Shown: piece by piece, positions 8,797 through 16,510 of the stretch
Layout: the number at the start of each line of letters is the position of its first letter
How positions within the stretch are numbered: position 1 is the stretch's first letter
NCBI RefSeq assembly: GCF_002250625.1
Contig: NZ_NMVQ01000001.1
Location: forward strand, 310,001 to 374,000
Origin: Enemella dayhoffiae
GTDB lineage: Bacteria; Actinomycetota; Actinomycetes; Propionibacteriales; Propionibacteriaceae
DNA length: 64,000 nucleotides
Direction of reading: 5' to 3'
Notes under the pieces: generated by a model
What the model was told of the DNA's origin: nothing
The model's input: only the letters and a program-made list of their open reading frames with translations
Database searches by the model: none
Translations under genes and position numbers: made by a program

Positions 8797-8802
8797 TAGC
8801 AT
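8797..8802 (+). promoter_or_regulatory. -10 element of fdhD
   Basis: TAGCAT 8 nt before ATG 8811, with no clear ribosome binding site. Confidence 0.4.
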
Positions 8803-8810
8803 CGCGGGGT

Positions 8811-9650
8811 ATGGGGCGGATCACGGTGCGCAGGGCGGTCACCCGGATCACCGTGGGTGAGGGGAGTGACCGCCGCAGTGACGTGCTGGCGGCCGAGGAG
8901 CCGCTGGAGATCCGGTTGAACGGGACCCCGCTGGTGGTGACGATGCGTACCCCCGGTGAGGACATCGAGTTGGCGCACGGGTTCCTGGCCACCGAAGGGG
9001 TGATCACCGGCGCCGCGGATGTGGTCGCCGCCCGCTATTGCGCCGGGGCGGTGGCGACCGGACCGGACGGGTTGCCGCAGAACACCTACAACGTGCTGGA
9101 GGTACGCCTGGCCGAGCACGTGCCCGCCCCGAGCGTCGACCCCACGCGCAACTTCTACACCACCAGCTCCTGCGGGGTGTGCGGCAAGGCGAGCATCGAC
9201 GCGATCACCCAGCAGCTGCGCTGGGACGTCGCCGCCGACCCGGTACGCCTGGACCCGGCCGTGCTCGTCGAGCTGCCCGACCGGCTCCGCGAGCGGCAGC
9301 GCACCTTCGACCGGACCGGCGGGCTGCACGGGGCGGCGTTGTGCACCGCGGACGGCGAGCTGTTGTACGCCGCAGAGGACGTCGGTCGGCACAACGCGGT
9401 GGACAAGGTGATCGGCTGGGCGCTGCTGAACGATCGGCTGCCCGCCACCGGCTGCGTGCTGGTGGTGTCGGGGCGGGCCAGTTTCGAGCTCACCCAGAAG
9501 GCGCTGATGGCCGGAATCCCTGCCCTGGTTGCGGTCTCAGCTCCCTCGTCGCTGGCCGTCGAGTGCGCCGAGCAGGCCGGGATGACGCTGTGCGGGTTCG
9601 TCCGCGCCCCACGACTGAACGTCTACAGCCGGCCGGATCGGGTGGGCTGA
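8811..9650 (+). CDS. fdhD: Formate dehydrogenase accessory sulfurtransferase FdhD
   Basis: 279 residues. FdhD takes sulfur from a cysteine desulfurase and transfers it to the bis-MGD molybdenum cofactor, which is needed for active formate dehydrogenase. The conserved Cys pair is present in SSCGVCGK (Cys121, Cys124). Other family motifs are EEPLEIRLNG near the N-terminus, LAHGFLATEG, and EDVGRHNAVDKVIGWAL in the C-terminal half. No formate dehydrogenase structural gene lies in this window, so its client must be elsewhere or it is an orphan. Flanked upstream by a dispersed repeat. Confidence 0.95.
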   Translation: MGRITVRRAVTRITVGEGSDRRSDVLAAEEPLEIRLNGTPLVVTMRTPGEDIELAHGFLATEGVITGAADVVAARYCAGAVATGPDGLPQNTYNVLEVRLAEHVPAPSVDPTRNFYTTSSCGVCGKASIDAITQQLRWDVAADPVRLDPAVLVELPDRLRERQRTFDRTGGLHGAALCTADGELLYAAEDVGRHNAVDKVIGWALLNDRLPATGCVLVVSGRASFELTQKALMAGIPALVAVSAPSSLAVECAEQAGMTLCGFVRAPRLNVYSRPDRVG

Positions 9651-9710
9651 GCCAGTTCTCGACCCCCGCGCCGGTCGACCCGCAGGGCGCGCCGCTCGGT
9701 GAATCGCGGC

Positions 9711-9735
9711 CGCGGGATGAGACAGTGATCCCGCG
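9711..9735 (+). promoter_or_regulatory. Perfect inverted repeat abutting the GT87 start codon
   Basis: CGCGGGAT, a 9-nt loop (gagacagtg), then ATCCCGCG ending one base before ATG 9736. The hairpin occupies the place where a ribosome binding site would be, so it may terminate fdhD transcription or control translation of the next gene. Confidence 0.5.
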
Positions 9736-11001
9736 ATGCATGTCAGGCTGCAGGAACCCACCCCCAGGACCGGAGCCCCCGGTCGGCTGGCTGGTTTCCT
9801 GATCACCCTGACCGGGGTGGGTGCGCTGTTCCTCTACTACCTGGCGATGTGGCCGGACCTGAAGGCGTTCTCCCACGACATGGACTGGGCGCCGCGGCCG
9901 TTCGAGGACTTCCTGGTGCACTACCAGCCGATGGCCGAGCGCATTCTGCGCGAGCCGATCTCCACCGACGGCTACTTCTATCCGGCCTTCCTGGCGGTGG
10001 CGCTGCACCCGATCGCCGCGCTCGGGCCACAGGTGGCGTTGAAGTTCTGGGTGGCGCTGACGATCGCGATGACCCTGCTCGGTTGGTGGGCGAGTTGCGG
10101 GCTGCTGGGGTTGAAGCGGCCGGGCCCGCGGTTGGTGCTGCTGCTGTTGACGTTGTCGGCCCAGCCGGTGCTGCACTGCTTCAACTGGGGCCAGGTGTCG
10201 ATCATGCTGGGCAGTCTCACCCTGGTCTCCATCTGGTTGTACCGGGGTGGGCACCGCGGCTGGGCCGGTGTGGTGCTGGGCATCGCCATCGCGATCAAGA
10301 TCTATCCGGCGGTGTTCCTGTGGTACTTCCTGGCCAGGAAGGACCGCCGCGCGCTCATCTCGGCCGGAGTCACCGCGTTCACCCTGGTCTGCCTGCTGCC
10401 GGGGACAGTGCTCGGGTTCGGACGCTGGTTCGTCTTCGAGGTGACCACCCAGCGCAACCTCGCCGCCACCAGTTGGTATGACGACGACGGCACCCCCGAC
10501 TCCAACTCGCAGGCGTTCGCACACGTGCTGAGCCGCTGGTTCCCCCGGATCGTGGACGAGATGAACCGGACCGAGCTGACCCTGGCGGCGGTGTTCGGGT
10601 ACGCCCTGGGCGCCGGGGTCCTGGCGCTCGCCTTCCTGCTCATCCGAAGCCGCACCAAGGACGCCGACCTGCTCGGCCTGGCGCTGATCTTCGCGGCCAC
10701 CCCGTTCCTCAGCCGGGTGTGCTGGCCGCACTACTTCACCTATCTGCCGTTCATCCAGGTGCTGGCCTTCCGGCAGGTGTGCCGGGTGACAACCGGGGCG
10801 TCGGTGATCGGCACGATCCTGCGCGCGCTGCCGATCATCTCGGTGCTGTTGAGCAATGTGGTGTTCTTCAACTTCTTCGAACGCCCACACGACTATTCGA
10901 GCTCGGGAATGCTGTTCCTGGCCAACGTGTTGCTGATCCCGCTGCTGGCCAGCGCCCTGCTCAGCCGAGCGGTCCCGCCGGCCCGGGTCACCGAGGTCTG
11001 A
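9736..11001 (+). CDS. Glycosyltransferase family 87 membrane protein (GT-C type)
   Basis: 421 residues with about ten membrane segments. The first (about 18-36) is followed by an extracytoplasmic loop with the acidic FEDFLVHYQPMAERIL motif typical of GT87/DUF2029 enzymes; later FNWGQVS and AIAIKIYPAVFLWYF are family-like. GT87 members transfer mannose or arabinose from polyprenyl-phosphate sugars to cell-envelope lipids or glycans. Start: ATG directly after a hairpin, giving MHVRLQEPTP before the first helix. It may be co-transcribed with fdhD but is functionally unrelated. Donor and acceptor are unknown. Confidence 0.82.
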   Translation: MHVRLQEPTPRTGAPGRLAGFLITLTGVGALFLYYLAMWPDLKAFSHDMDWAPRPFEDFLVHYQPMAERILREPISTDGYFYPAFLAVALHPIAALGPQVALKFWVALTIAMTLLGWWASCGLLGLKRPGPRLVLLLLTLSAQPVLHCFNWGQVSIMLGSLTLVSIWLYRGGHRGWAGVVLGIAIAIKIYPAVFLWYFLARKDRRALISAGVTAFTLVCLLPGTVLGFGRWFVFEVTTQRNLAATSWYDDDGTPDSNSQAFAHVLSRWFPRIVDEMNRTELTLAAVFGYALGAGVLALAFLLIRSRTKDADLLGLALIFAATPFLSRVCWPHYFTYLPFIQVLAFRQVCRVTTGASVIGTILRALPIISVLLSNVVFFNFFERPHDYSSSGMLFLANVLLIPLLASALLSRAVPPARVTEV

Positions 11002-11005
11002 GCGG

Positions 11006-11419
11006 TCAGCGCAGCATGCTGCGCCAGGGGCGCTGGAGCGGATAGCGGCGTCCGTGCACCTCGCTGGGCCGGATGGCGATCAGCACCGGACGGTTGTCGC
11101 CCAGCCAGGCGCGCAGCCCGACCTGCTCCAGACGGAGTTCCTCCTCGGGGGGCAGCACCACCGCGGTCCCGCGTACCACCACAGAGCTGCCGACCTCTTC
11201 GACCACCTGATCGACCTCGAAGGCGACGTGTCGGTCCTGACACAACCCGTGCACGGTGCTGCCCTCCGCGGTCCGGAAGACCAGCTGCTGCCCGTCAACG
11301 GCATAGTTCAGCGGCACGATGTTCGGCTGCCCGTCCAGCTCATAGGCCATCCGGCCGAACTCCTGGGAGTGCAGGAGCTCCCAGCACTCCTGCTCCGACA
11401 GGTGTGTCCCCTCGGCCAT
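11006..11419 (-). CDS. Pyridoxamine 5'-phosphate oxidase-fold flavin protein
   Basis: 137 residues, single split-barrel domain of the PNPOx-like family (NimA-like). Recognisable strands: ECWELLHSQEFGRMAYELDG, PNIVPLNYAVDGQQLVFRT and GSSVVVRGTA. Such proteins bind FMN or F420 and act as small reductases; the substrate is not known. ATG 11419 is preceded by GAAAGGGTTGCC, and a TAGGCT hexamer about 25 nt upstream could be its -10. It converges with the GT87 gene (4 nt gap). A second split-barrel protein of another subgroup lies at 55900. Confidence 0.8.
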   Translation of the reverse strand: MAEGTHLSEQECWELLHSQEFGRMAYELDGQPNIVPLNYAVDGQQLVFRTAEGSTVHGLCQDRHVAFEVDQVVEEVGSSVVVRGTAVVLPPEEELRLEQVGLRAWLGDNRPVLIAIRPSEVHGRRYPLQRPWRSMLR

Positions 11420-11447
11420 GGCAACCCTTTCGTCAACTGCCGCCAGC

Positions 11448-12235
11448 CTATCCCCGCCGACCCGGCTTCTCCGGTGATTCGTCGAGGAGCTGCGGCGCGG
11501 CCATCACTTCGCGCATTTGGTCCTGGAGGACGGTCAGCAGTTTTCCGCACCAGCGTCTCGTCCCACGCCAACTCCGGATCGGGCTCCAGGTGGGCGAGCA
11601 GGACCCCGACGCTCCACCGCTCGGGTTCGGACCACGCGGCGGCTCTACTCTGACCGAACAGCCGGGCGGGCGCCCGCTCGTCCAGCCAGGCGGGCCGGGC
11701 GATCGCCCGGACGAGGATCCCGGTCATCATCGCCCCGGTCGCCCCGGCCAGCACCCGGAAGCCCTCGCCTCACATCAGCGGCGGGACCAGTCGATAGCCA
11801 ACCAGGCCGGCCAGGTTGGCGTACACCTCGGCGCGACGCTGGGCGAAGCCGGCCTCAGCGGACACCAGCGCCGCCCCCGACGGCGTCGCGGACCTGTCCG
11901 GCCGGCAACCCCTGATAGGTCGCGGACAGGGCGAGGAAGGTGCGCGAGCGCGGGGAGCCGAGCAACCGGCGTACGTCCGCGTCCATGGCCATCCGCAGTC
12001 CTTCCACGATCAGGTTCCGGCGCCCCTGGGCGGACCCCAGCCGCGGCCGATGCTCATCGACCAGGGCCAGCAGCCGGACCAGGTCCTGTTCGGTTTCGGG
12101 AATCAACGAGGTACGCCGAACCGTCTCGGCCAGCACGTCGACGAGGAATTGCTCACGGCTCGGCCACCGGCGATAGGCGGTGGCCCGGGACACCCCGGCC
12201 TGCTCGATCACCCGTTCCATCCGGATCCCCTGTCG
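11448..12235 (-). pseudogene. TetR-family regulator, decayed by frameshifts and a stop
   Basis: The N-terminal helix-turn-helix is readable (ERVIEQAGVSRATAYRRWPS, near 12225-12165) and continues to about TYQGLPAGQVRDAV. The frame then shifts near 11860 to read ALVSAEAGFAQRRAEVYANL and RLVPPLM, meets an in-frame TGA at about 11771-11773, continues as GFRVLAGATGAMMTGILVRA and shifts again near 11547 to finish LLTVLQDQMREVMAAPQLLD. All pieces are on the minus strand in TetR order, so this is one broken gene. The segment before the helix-turn-helix looks truncated. Between 12236 and 12360 an open stretch ending PMNAWVASVPQ could be the tail of another lost gene; I do not recognise it. Confidence 0.8.
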
Positions 12236-12367
12236 GGGTTGCAAGGGTGGGCGCGCGGGAAGCATCACTGCGGCACCGACGCCACCCAGGCGTTCATCGG
12301 GTCGGCGCACGGGCGCGCCCAGTTGGAGAAGCTGCCGGTGGCCGGTCGCCTCGTGGACTGAACGACC

Positions 12368-12396
12368 GTGGCCGCTTTTGGCCACCCGGCTAGAAT
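12368..12396 (+). promoter_or_regulatory. Promoter with palindrome upstream of the PBP pair
   Basis: The perfect inverted repeat GTGGCC-gctttt-GGCCAC (12368-12385) sits where the -35 would be, and TAGAAT (12391-12396) is the likely -10 for the PBP pair. The palindrome could be an operator, or a terminator-like hairpin left from the decayed gene. Confidence 0.45.
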
Positions 12397-12472
12397 CCGA
12401 CCGGACGACAAGATGACACTCCCCCGTCGACCGAGCCCGCGGCCGTCCGACGGGGACGGTTGGGGGGATCAG

Positions 12473-14323
12473 GTGCACGTGCGAGTGGCAGGTGCGGCGC
12501 TGACGGCGCTGGTTCTGCTGAGCGGCTGCGGCGGTGCCGGCGGCGACAAGCCCGAGCAGGGGAAGCAGCCGAAGACCATCGAGGAGGCCGCCGCGGCCGT
12601 CGCCGCCGGACTGTCCGCCGGATCCCTCAAGGACGTCCCGCTGCGCAGCGGCGACCCGGCGGCCGACCTCCCCGTCCTGCTCCGCGGGCTGCACGGGTTG
12701 CAGCCCAAGGTCACCGTGCAGGAGGTACGCCGGGCCGGCAACACCGCGACGGTCGACTTCGACTATGCGTGGCCGCTGTCCACCGAGTGGACCTACGAGA
12801 CCAAGGCGACCATGGTCAACGAGTCCGACACCTGGAAACTGGTCTGGGAGCCGGCGGTGCTGCACCCGAAGCTGACCGCGCACAACCGGCTCGAGCGCAG
12901 CCGCACCAGCACCGACCGGGGCACCATCACCGGCCGCGGCAGCACCGTGCTGGTGCAGAACACCCCGCTGCAGATGCTGGGGCTGAACAAGGCCGCGGTG
13001 CCCGATCCGGGTGACCAGCAGGCGTCCGCGGAGACGATCGCCAATCAGCTCAACCTCGACCCGGTCCAGTTCCTGGAGAAGGTGCGCGCCGCGGGTGCCA
13101 ACGCGTTCGTCGACGCCGCCCCGGTGCGTACCGAGGAGATCCCCGCCAATTTCACCCGCACCAAGGGTGCGGACTCGCGTACGGTGACGCTGCCCGCGGC
13201 GAAGAGCGCAGGATATGCCCAGGCGCTGCTCGGCGGGGTCGGTTATGCCGGGGAGAAGGAGGTCGCCGAGTCCGGCGGCACCGTCTATCCCGGTGATGTG
13301 CTCGGCACCAGCGGGCTGCAGAAGACGTTCGACGCCAAGCTGCGCGGCCGCGGCGGCAACAAGGTGTTCCTGGCTCCTCGCGACTCCCAGCCGGGCAGCG
13401 GCCGGCCCACCTCGGACACCCTGGTCGCCGACTTCCCCGACGCCCCCGGTGGAACGCTGGAGACCACCATCGACGACGACGTGCAGTCCCGGGTCGAGCA
13501 GGCCGTGGGGAAGGTGAAGCAGCCGGTCTCGGTGGCGGTGATCCGGGTCGGCAACGGCGCGATCCTGGCCGCGGCGGACTCCCCCGCCGCCCGCGCCCGC
13601 AACGAGTCGACCACCGCCCGGATCGCGCCCGGGATGGCGAACGCCAACGTGACCGCGCTAGCGCTGCTGCGCTCCGGCGTCCGCCTGAACGACAAGGTGA
13701 CCTGTGAGAAGTCGGTGACGGTCGAGGGACTGGTGGTGGAGAACCCGAAGGGGTTCAGCTACAACGGCAGCTCGATGACCCTGGAGCAGGCACTCGCCCG
13801 AGGTTGCCGGACAGCCGTCGCCCAGGCCGCCGGACGGCTGCAGGCCGACGAGCTCTCCCGTGCCGCCCAGTCACTGGGGATGGGCCGCACCGTCGACCTC
13901 GGCACCCCGAACAACTTGGGCGCGGTGGAGCGACCCACCGGTGCTCGCGCCACCGCCGAGACGGCGATCGGGCAGGGCCCCGGCGTCCAGGCCTCGGCGC
14001 TCGCCCTGGCCGTGCAGGCCGCCTCGGTGCAGGCGAAGAAGCCGATCACCCCGGTGCTGGTGCCCGAGCGCACCCCACTGGCCGCCGACGGCGTACCTCC
14101 GTTGACCGAGGCGGAGAGCAAGGCGCTGCAGGCGATGATGAAGGCGTCTCCGGGTTCCTACGGCAACTTCAGCAACGTGGTCACCGGCGAGGCCGACGGA
14201 CGCCAGGTGCTCGTCGGCTATTCCGACGCCTTTGCCGTGGCGATCGTGATCGGCAACGCCGGCGACAGCTCGGCGCCCAGCCTGAGCACCCTGGGCCGGG
14301 CGATCACCAGCACCGGGCGCTGA
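12473..14323 (+). CDS. MecA_N-type penicillin-binding lipoprotein homologue lacking all catalytic motifs
   Basis: 616 residues from GTG 12473, which follows TTGGGGGGATCAG. The signal peptide ends in the lipobox LSGC (Cys19). An NTF2-like MecA_N domain (about 30-160), a dimerisation region and a transpeptidase fold follow, colinear with the downstream paralogue. The active site is gone: where the paralogue has Ser-Thr-Phe-Lys this protein has Met388-Ala-Asn-Ala391, the SxN motif is Gly444-Cys-Arg446, and the KTG triad is Gln578-Val-Leu580. The frame is intact over 1.85 kb, so it is a maintained pseudo-enzyme rather than a wreck. Its TGA overlaps the next ATG. A regulatory or scaffold role is inference. 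Confidence 0.88.
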   Translation: MHVRVAGAALTALVLLSGCGGAGGDKPEQGKQPKTIEEAAAAVAAGLSAGSLKDVPLRSGDPAADLPVLLRGLHGLQPKVTVQEVRRAGNTATVDFDYAWPLSTEWTYETKATMVNESDTWKLVWEPAVLHPKLTAHNRLERSRTSTDRGTITGRGSTVLVQNTPLQMLGLNKAAVPDPGDQQASAETIANQLNLDPVQFLEKVRAAGANAFVDAAPVRTEEIPANFTRTKGADSRTVTLPAAKSAGYAQALLGGVGYAGEKEVAESGGTVYPGDVLGTSGLQKTFDAKLRGRGGNKVFLAPRDSQPGSGRPTSDTLVADFPDAPGGTLETTIDDDVQSRVEQAVGKVKQPVSVAVIRVGNGAILAAADSPAARARNESTTARIAPGMANANVTALALLRSGVRLNDKVTCEKSVTVEGLVVENPKGFSYNGSSMTLEQALARGCRTAVAQAAGRLQADELSRAAQSLGMGRTVDLGTPNNLGAVERPTGARATAETAIGQGPGVQASALALAVQAASVQAKKPITPVLVPERTPLAADGVPPLTEAESKALQAMMKASPGSYGNFSNVVTGEADGRQVLVGYSDAFAVAIVIGNAGDSSAPSLSTLGRAITSTGR

Positions 14324-16227
14324 TGCGGCGCGCCACCCTGGGCGCGGTCGGCGTGCTGCTGCTCGGCACCGGCTGCCACGCGAGGCTGTCCTCCCCGCCG
14401 GTCCCCAAGCCACCGGACCCGGCGCCGCAGGTGCAGGCGGTGGTCGACGGGCTGCAGCGCACCGACCTCACCGGCGTCCCGGCCACCCAGGACGCCGCCG
14501 GGCAGCTGGCCGAGATCGTCCGCGGCATGGACGGCGTACGCCCGAAGGTCGCCGTCAGCGAGGTGCGGACCGTCGGCGACGTGAGCACGATCGGACTCGA
14601 CTACACCTGGCCGTTCGCCGCGGCCGGCTGGACGTATCACTCGACCGCCACGATGAACTTCCGCGACGGACAGTGGGTCCTCGACTGGACCCCGCAACTG
14701 GTGCACCCGCAGCTCGGTCCCGACACCCGGCTGGTGCACACCCACACCGCCGCCACCCGCGCTCGCGTGGTCGGGCAACAGGCTGTCGTGATCGCGTCCA
14801 CCCAGCCGGTGCTGCGGATCGGCATCGACAAGTCCCGGGTCGATCCCGGGCAGGTCGAGGCTTCCGCCCGACGGCTGGCCCAGCTGTTCCAGCTCAACGC
14901 CGACAACTTCGTGGCGCGGGTGCGGGCCGGGGGTGCGGCGCAGTTCGTGGAGGCGATCACCCTGCGGCCCGAGGCCCCGCAACCGGAGGGCTGGCGGCAG
15001 GTGCCCGGCGCGATCGGCGTACCGAAGAATCAGACCATCCTGACCGATCGGGAGTTCGCTCCCGAGCTGATCGGCGGCACCGGTGAAGCCACCCCCGAGC
15101 AGGTGACTTCCTCTGCCAATACACTGTTTCCCGGCGACGAGGCGGGCACGAGCGGACTGCAGAAGCGGTTCGACGAGCAGCTGCGCGGCAGGCCCGGCGC
15201 CAAGGTGTCGCTGGTGGCGCGGAGCTTGCCGACGCCGACTCCGGGCGCCAGCGCGAGCCCTCGCCCCACAGCGAGCGCGAGCCCCGGCGTACGCCCGATC
15301 GTGCTGTTCGACGCCCCGGCCGCCCCGGGGAAGGATCTGCAGCTGAGCCTGGACGCCGCCGCCCAGCGCAAAGCCGAGCAGGTGATCGGTCGAGCGGCCG
15401 GATCCGCTTCCCTGGTGGCGATCCAGCCGTCCACGGGTCGGGTGCTGGCGGCCGCGAACTCAGCCGGCAGTGGCGGCAATCCGGATGCGACCTTCGGCCG
15501 GTACGCCCCCGGCTCCACCTTCAAGGTGGTCACCGCGCTCGCCCTGCTGCGCAGCGGGATGACCCCGGAGAGTCAGCTGAACTGCACCGAGACCGTCACC
15601 GTGGATGGCCGGACATTCAAGAACTACAACGATTTCCCGGCCTCCCGGGTGGGGCGGTTGAGCCTGGCCGATGCCCTGGCCTACTCCTGCAACACCGCGC
15701 TGATCGCCGAGCACCAGCGGATCAGCCCGCAGCTGCTGCGGGAGGCGGCGGTCAGTCTCGGGCTGGGCACCGACTATGACGCGGGTTTCCCGTCCTTCTT
15801 CGGTTCGGTCCCGGACCCGAAGAACACCGTCGGCAAGGCGGAATCGCTGATCGGGCAGGGATCGGTGGAGGCCTCACCGATGGCGATGGCGGCCGTGGCC
15901 GCCTCGGTGCAGGCCGGACGTACCGTGATCCCGACGATGGTCGACGGCCGCCCCGCACCGGCACCGCCGGTGCCGCTCACCCCCGACGAGGCGGCCGCGC
16001 TGAAGCGGATGATGGGTCAGGTGGTCAACCAAGGCACTGCCGGATTCCTGAAGGGGACCGCCGACGGCGCCAAGACCGGTACCGCCGAATATGGCACCGC
16101 GGTCCCCCCGCGCACCCACGCCTGGATGATCGCCCAGCGCGGCGACCTGGCGGTGGCCGTCTGGGTGAACGACGGTGACTCCGGCTCCAAGACCGCCGGC
16201 CCCCTCCTCCAGGCCTACCTCCGCTGA
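14323..16227 (+). CDS. MecA_N-type class B penicillin-binding protein (transpeptidase)
   Basis: 634 residues. The N-terminus MRRATLGAVGVLLLGTGC is a lipoprotein-like signal (box GTGC, slightly non-canonical). An NTF2-like MecA_N domain spans about 35-150. A Pro/Ser/Ala linker near residue 300 precedes the transpeptidase domain, which keeps SxxK (Ser398-Thr-Phe-Lys401), SxN (Ser455-Cys-Asn457) and KTG (Lys584-Thr-Gly586). It crosslinks peptidoglycan outside the membrane. This architecture is shared with PBP2a and with actinobacterial lipoprotein PBPs such as Rv2864c; low beta-lactam affinity cannot be read from sequence. The ATG overlaps the stop of the inactive paralogue (TGATG), so the two are made together. 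Confidence 0.93.
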   Translation: MRRATLGAVGVLLLGTGCHARLSSPPVPKPPDPAPQVQAVVDGLQRTDLTGVPATQDAAGQLAEIVRGMDGVRPKVAVSEVRTVGDVSTIGLDYTWPFAAAGWTYHSTATMNFRDGQWVLDWTPQLVHPQLGPDTRLVHTHTAATRARVVGQQAVVIASTQPVLRIGIDKSRVDPGQVEASARRLAQLFQLNADNFVARVRAGGAAQFVEAITLRPEAPQPEGWRQVPGAIGVPKNQTILTDREFAPELIGGTGEATPEQVTSSANTLFPGDEAGTSGLQKRFDEQLRGRPGAKVSLVARSLPTPTPGASASPRPTASASPGVRPIVLFDAPAAPGKDLQLSLDAAAQRKAEQVIGRAAGSASLVAIQPSTGRVLAAANSAGSGGNPDATFGRYAPGSTFKVVTALALLRSGMTPESQLNCTETVTVDGRTFKNYNDFPASRVGRLSLADALAYSCNTALIAEHQRISPQLLREAAVSLGLGTDYDAGFPSFFGSVPDPKNTVGKAESLIGQGSVEASPMAMAAVAASVQAGRTVIPTMVDGRPAPAPPVPLTPDEAAALKRMMGQVVNQGTAGFLKGTADGAKTGTAEYGTAVPPRTHAWMIAQRGDLAVAVWVNDGDSGSKTAGPLLQAYLR

Positions 16228-16232
16228 CCCCC

Positions 16233-16296
16233 GCTGGCTGAGTCTGTCGAAGCCTGCTTACGTCCGGTGGTTGCGGCGGAAAGGGCGTCCCGCCCA
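16233..16296 (+). repeat. Left inverted repeat of the HNH element
   Basis: 64 bp starting GCTGGCTGAGTCTGTCGAAG and ending GGGCGTCCCGCCCA. It differs from the complement of 18012-18075 at five positions. Its outer 22 bp are one copy of the dispersed GGCTGAGCCTGTCGAAGCC repeat. Confidence 0.85.
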
Positions 16297-16298
16297 AC

Positions 16299-16395
16299 GT
16301 CCAGTTTCCACGCCCCTTATGTTGGCTGAGCTTGTCGAAGCCATCTGGCCAGCGGAACGTTGGCTGAGCAAGCGAGGAACGAGCGAGTCGAAGCC
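16299..16395 (+). repeat. Secondary repeats left of the HNH gene
   Basis: GTCCAGTTTCCACGCC (16299-16314) is mirrored at 17889-17906. It is followed by GGCTGAGCTTGTCGAAGCC (16324-16342) and by a longer variant beginning GGCTGAGCAAGCGAGG (16362) and ending GAGTCGAAGCC (16395). I see nothing gene-like in the rest of 16228-16510. Confidence 0.7.
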
Positions 16396-16510
16396 TCTCG
16401 GGGAGGCTGTGACTGGAGTGGCCAAAGATTTTCAAACTTTTTCTGCCCACACAGCCATTTCGGGCCGTTTTCGGGGTCGGACTGTCAGACCCGACTGATG
16501 TACTTGAACC

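Noticed and set aside
9490-10890. 466-codon minus-strand frame opposite the GT87 gene
   Set aside because: Antisense shadow; composition of Gln, His, Arg and Pro without hydrophobic or motif structure.
11855-12883. 342-codon minus-strand frame as one regulator gene
   Set aside because: Its first two thirds are antisense to the PBP gene; only the last part is the TetR remnant, which then changes frame.
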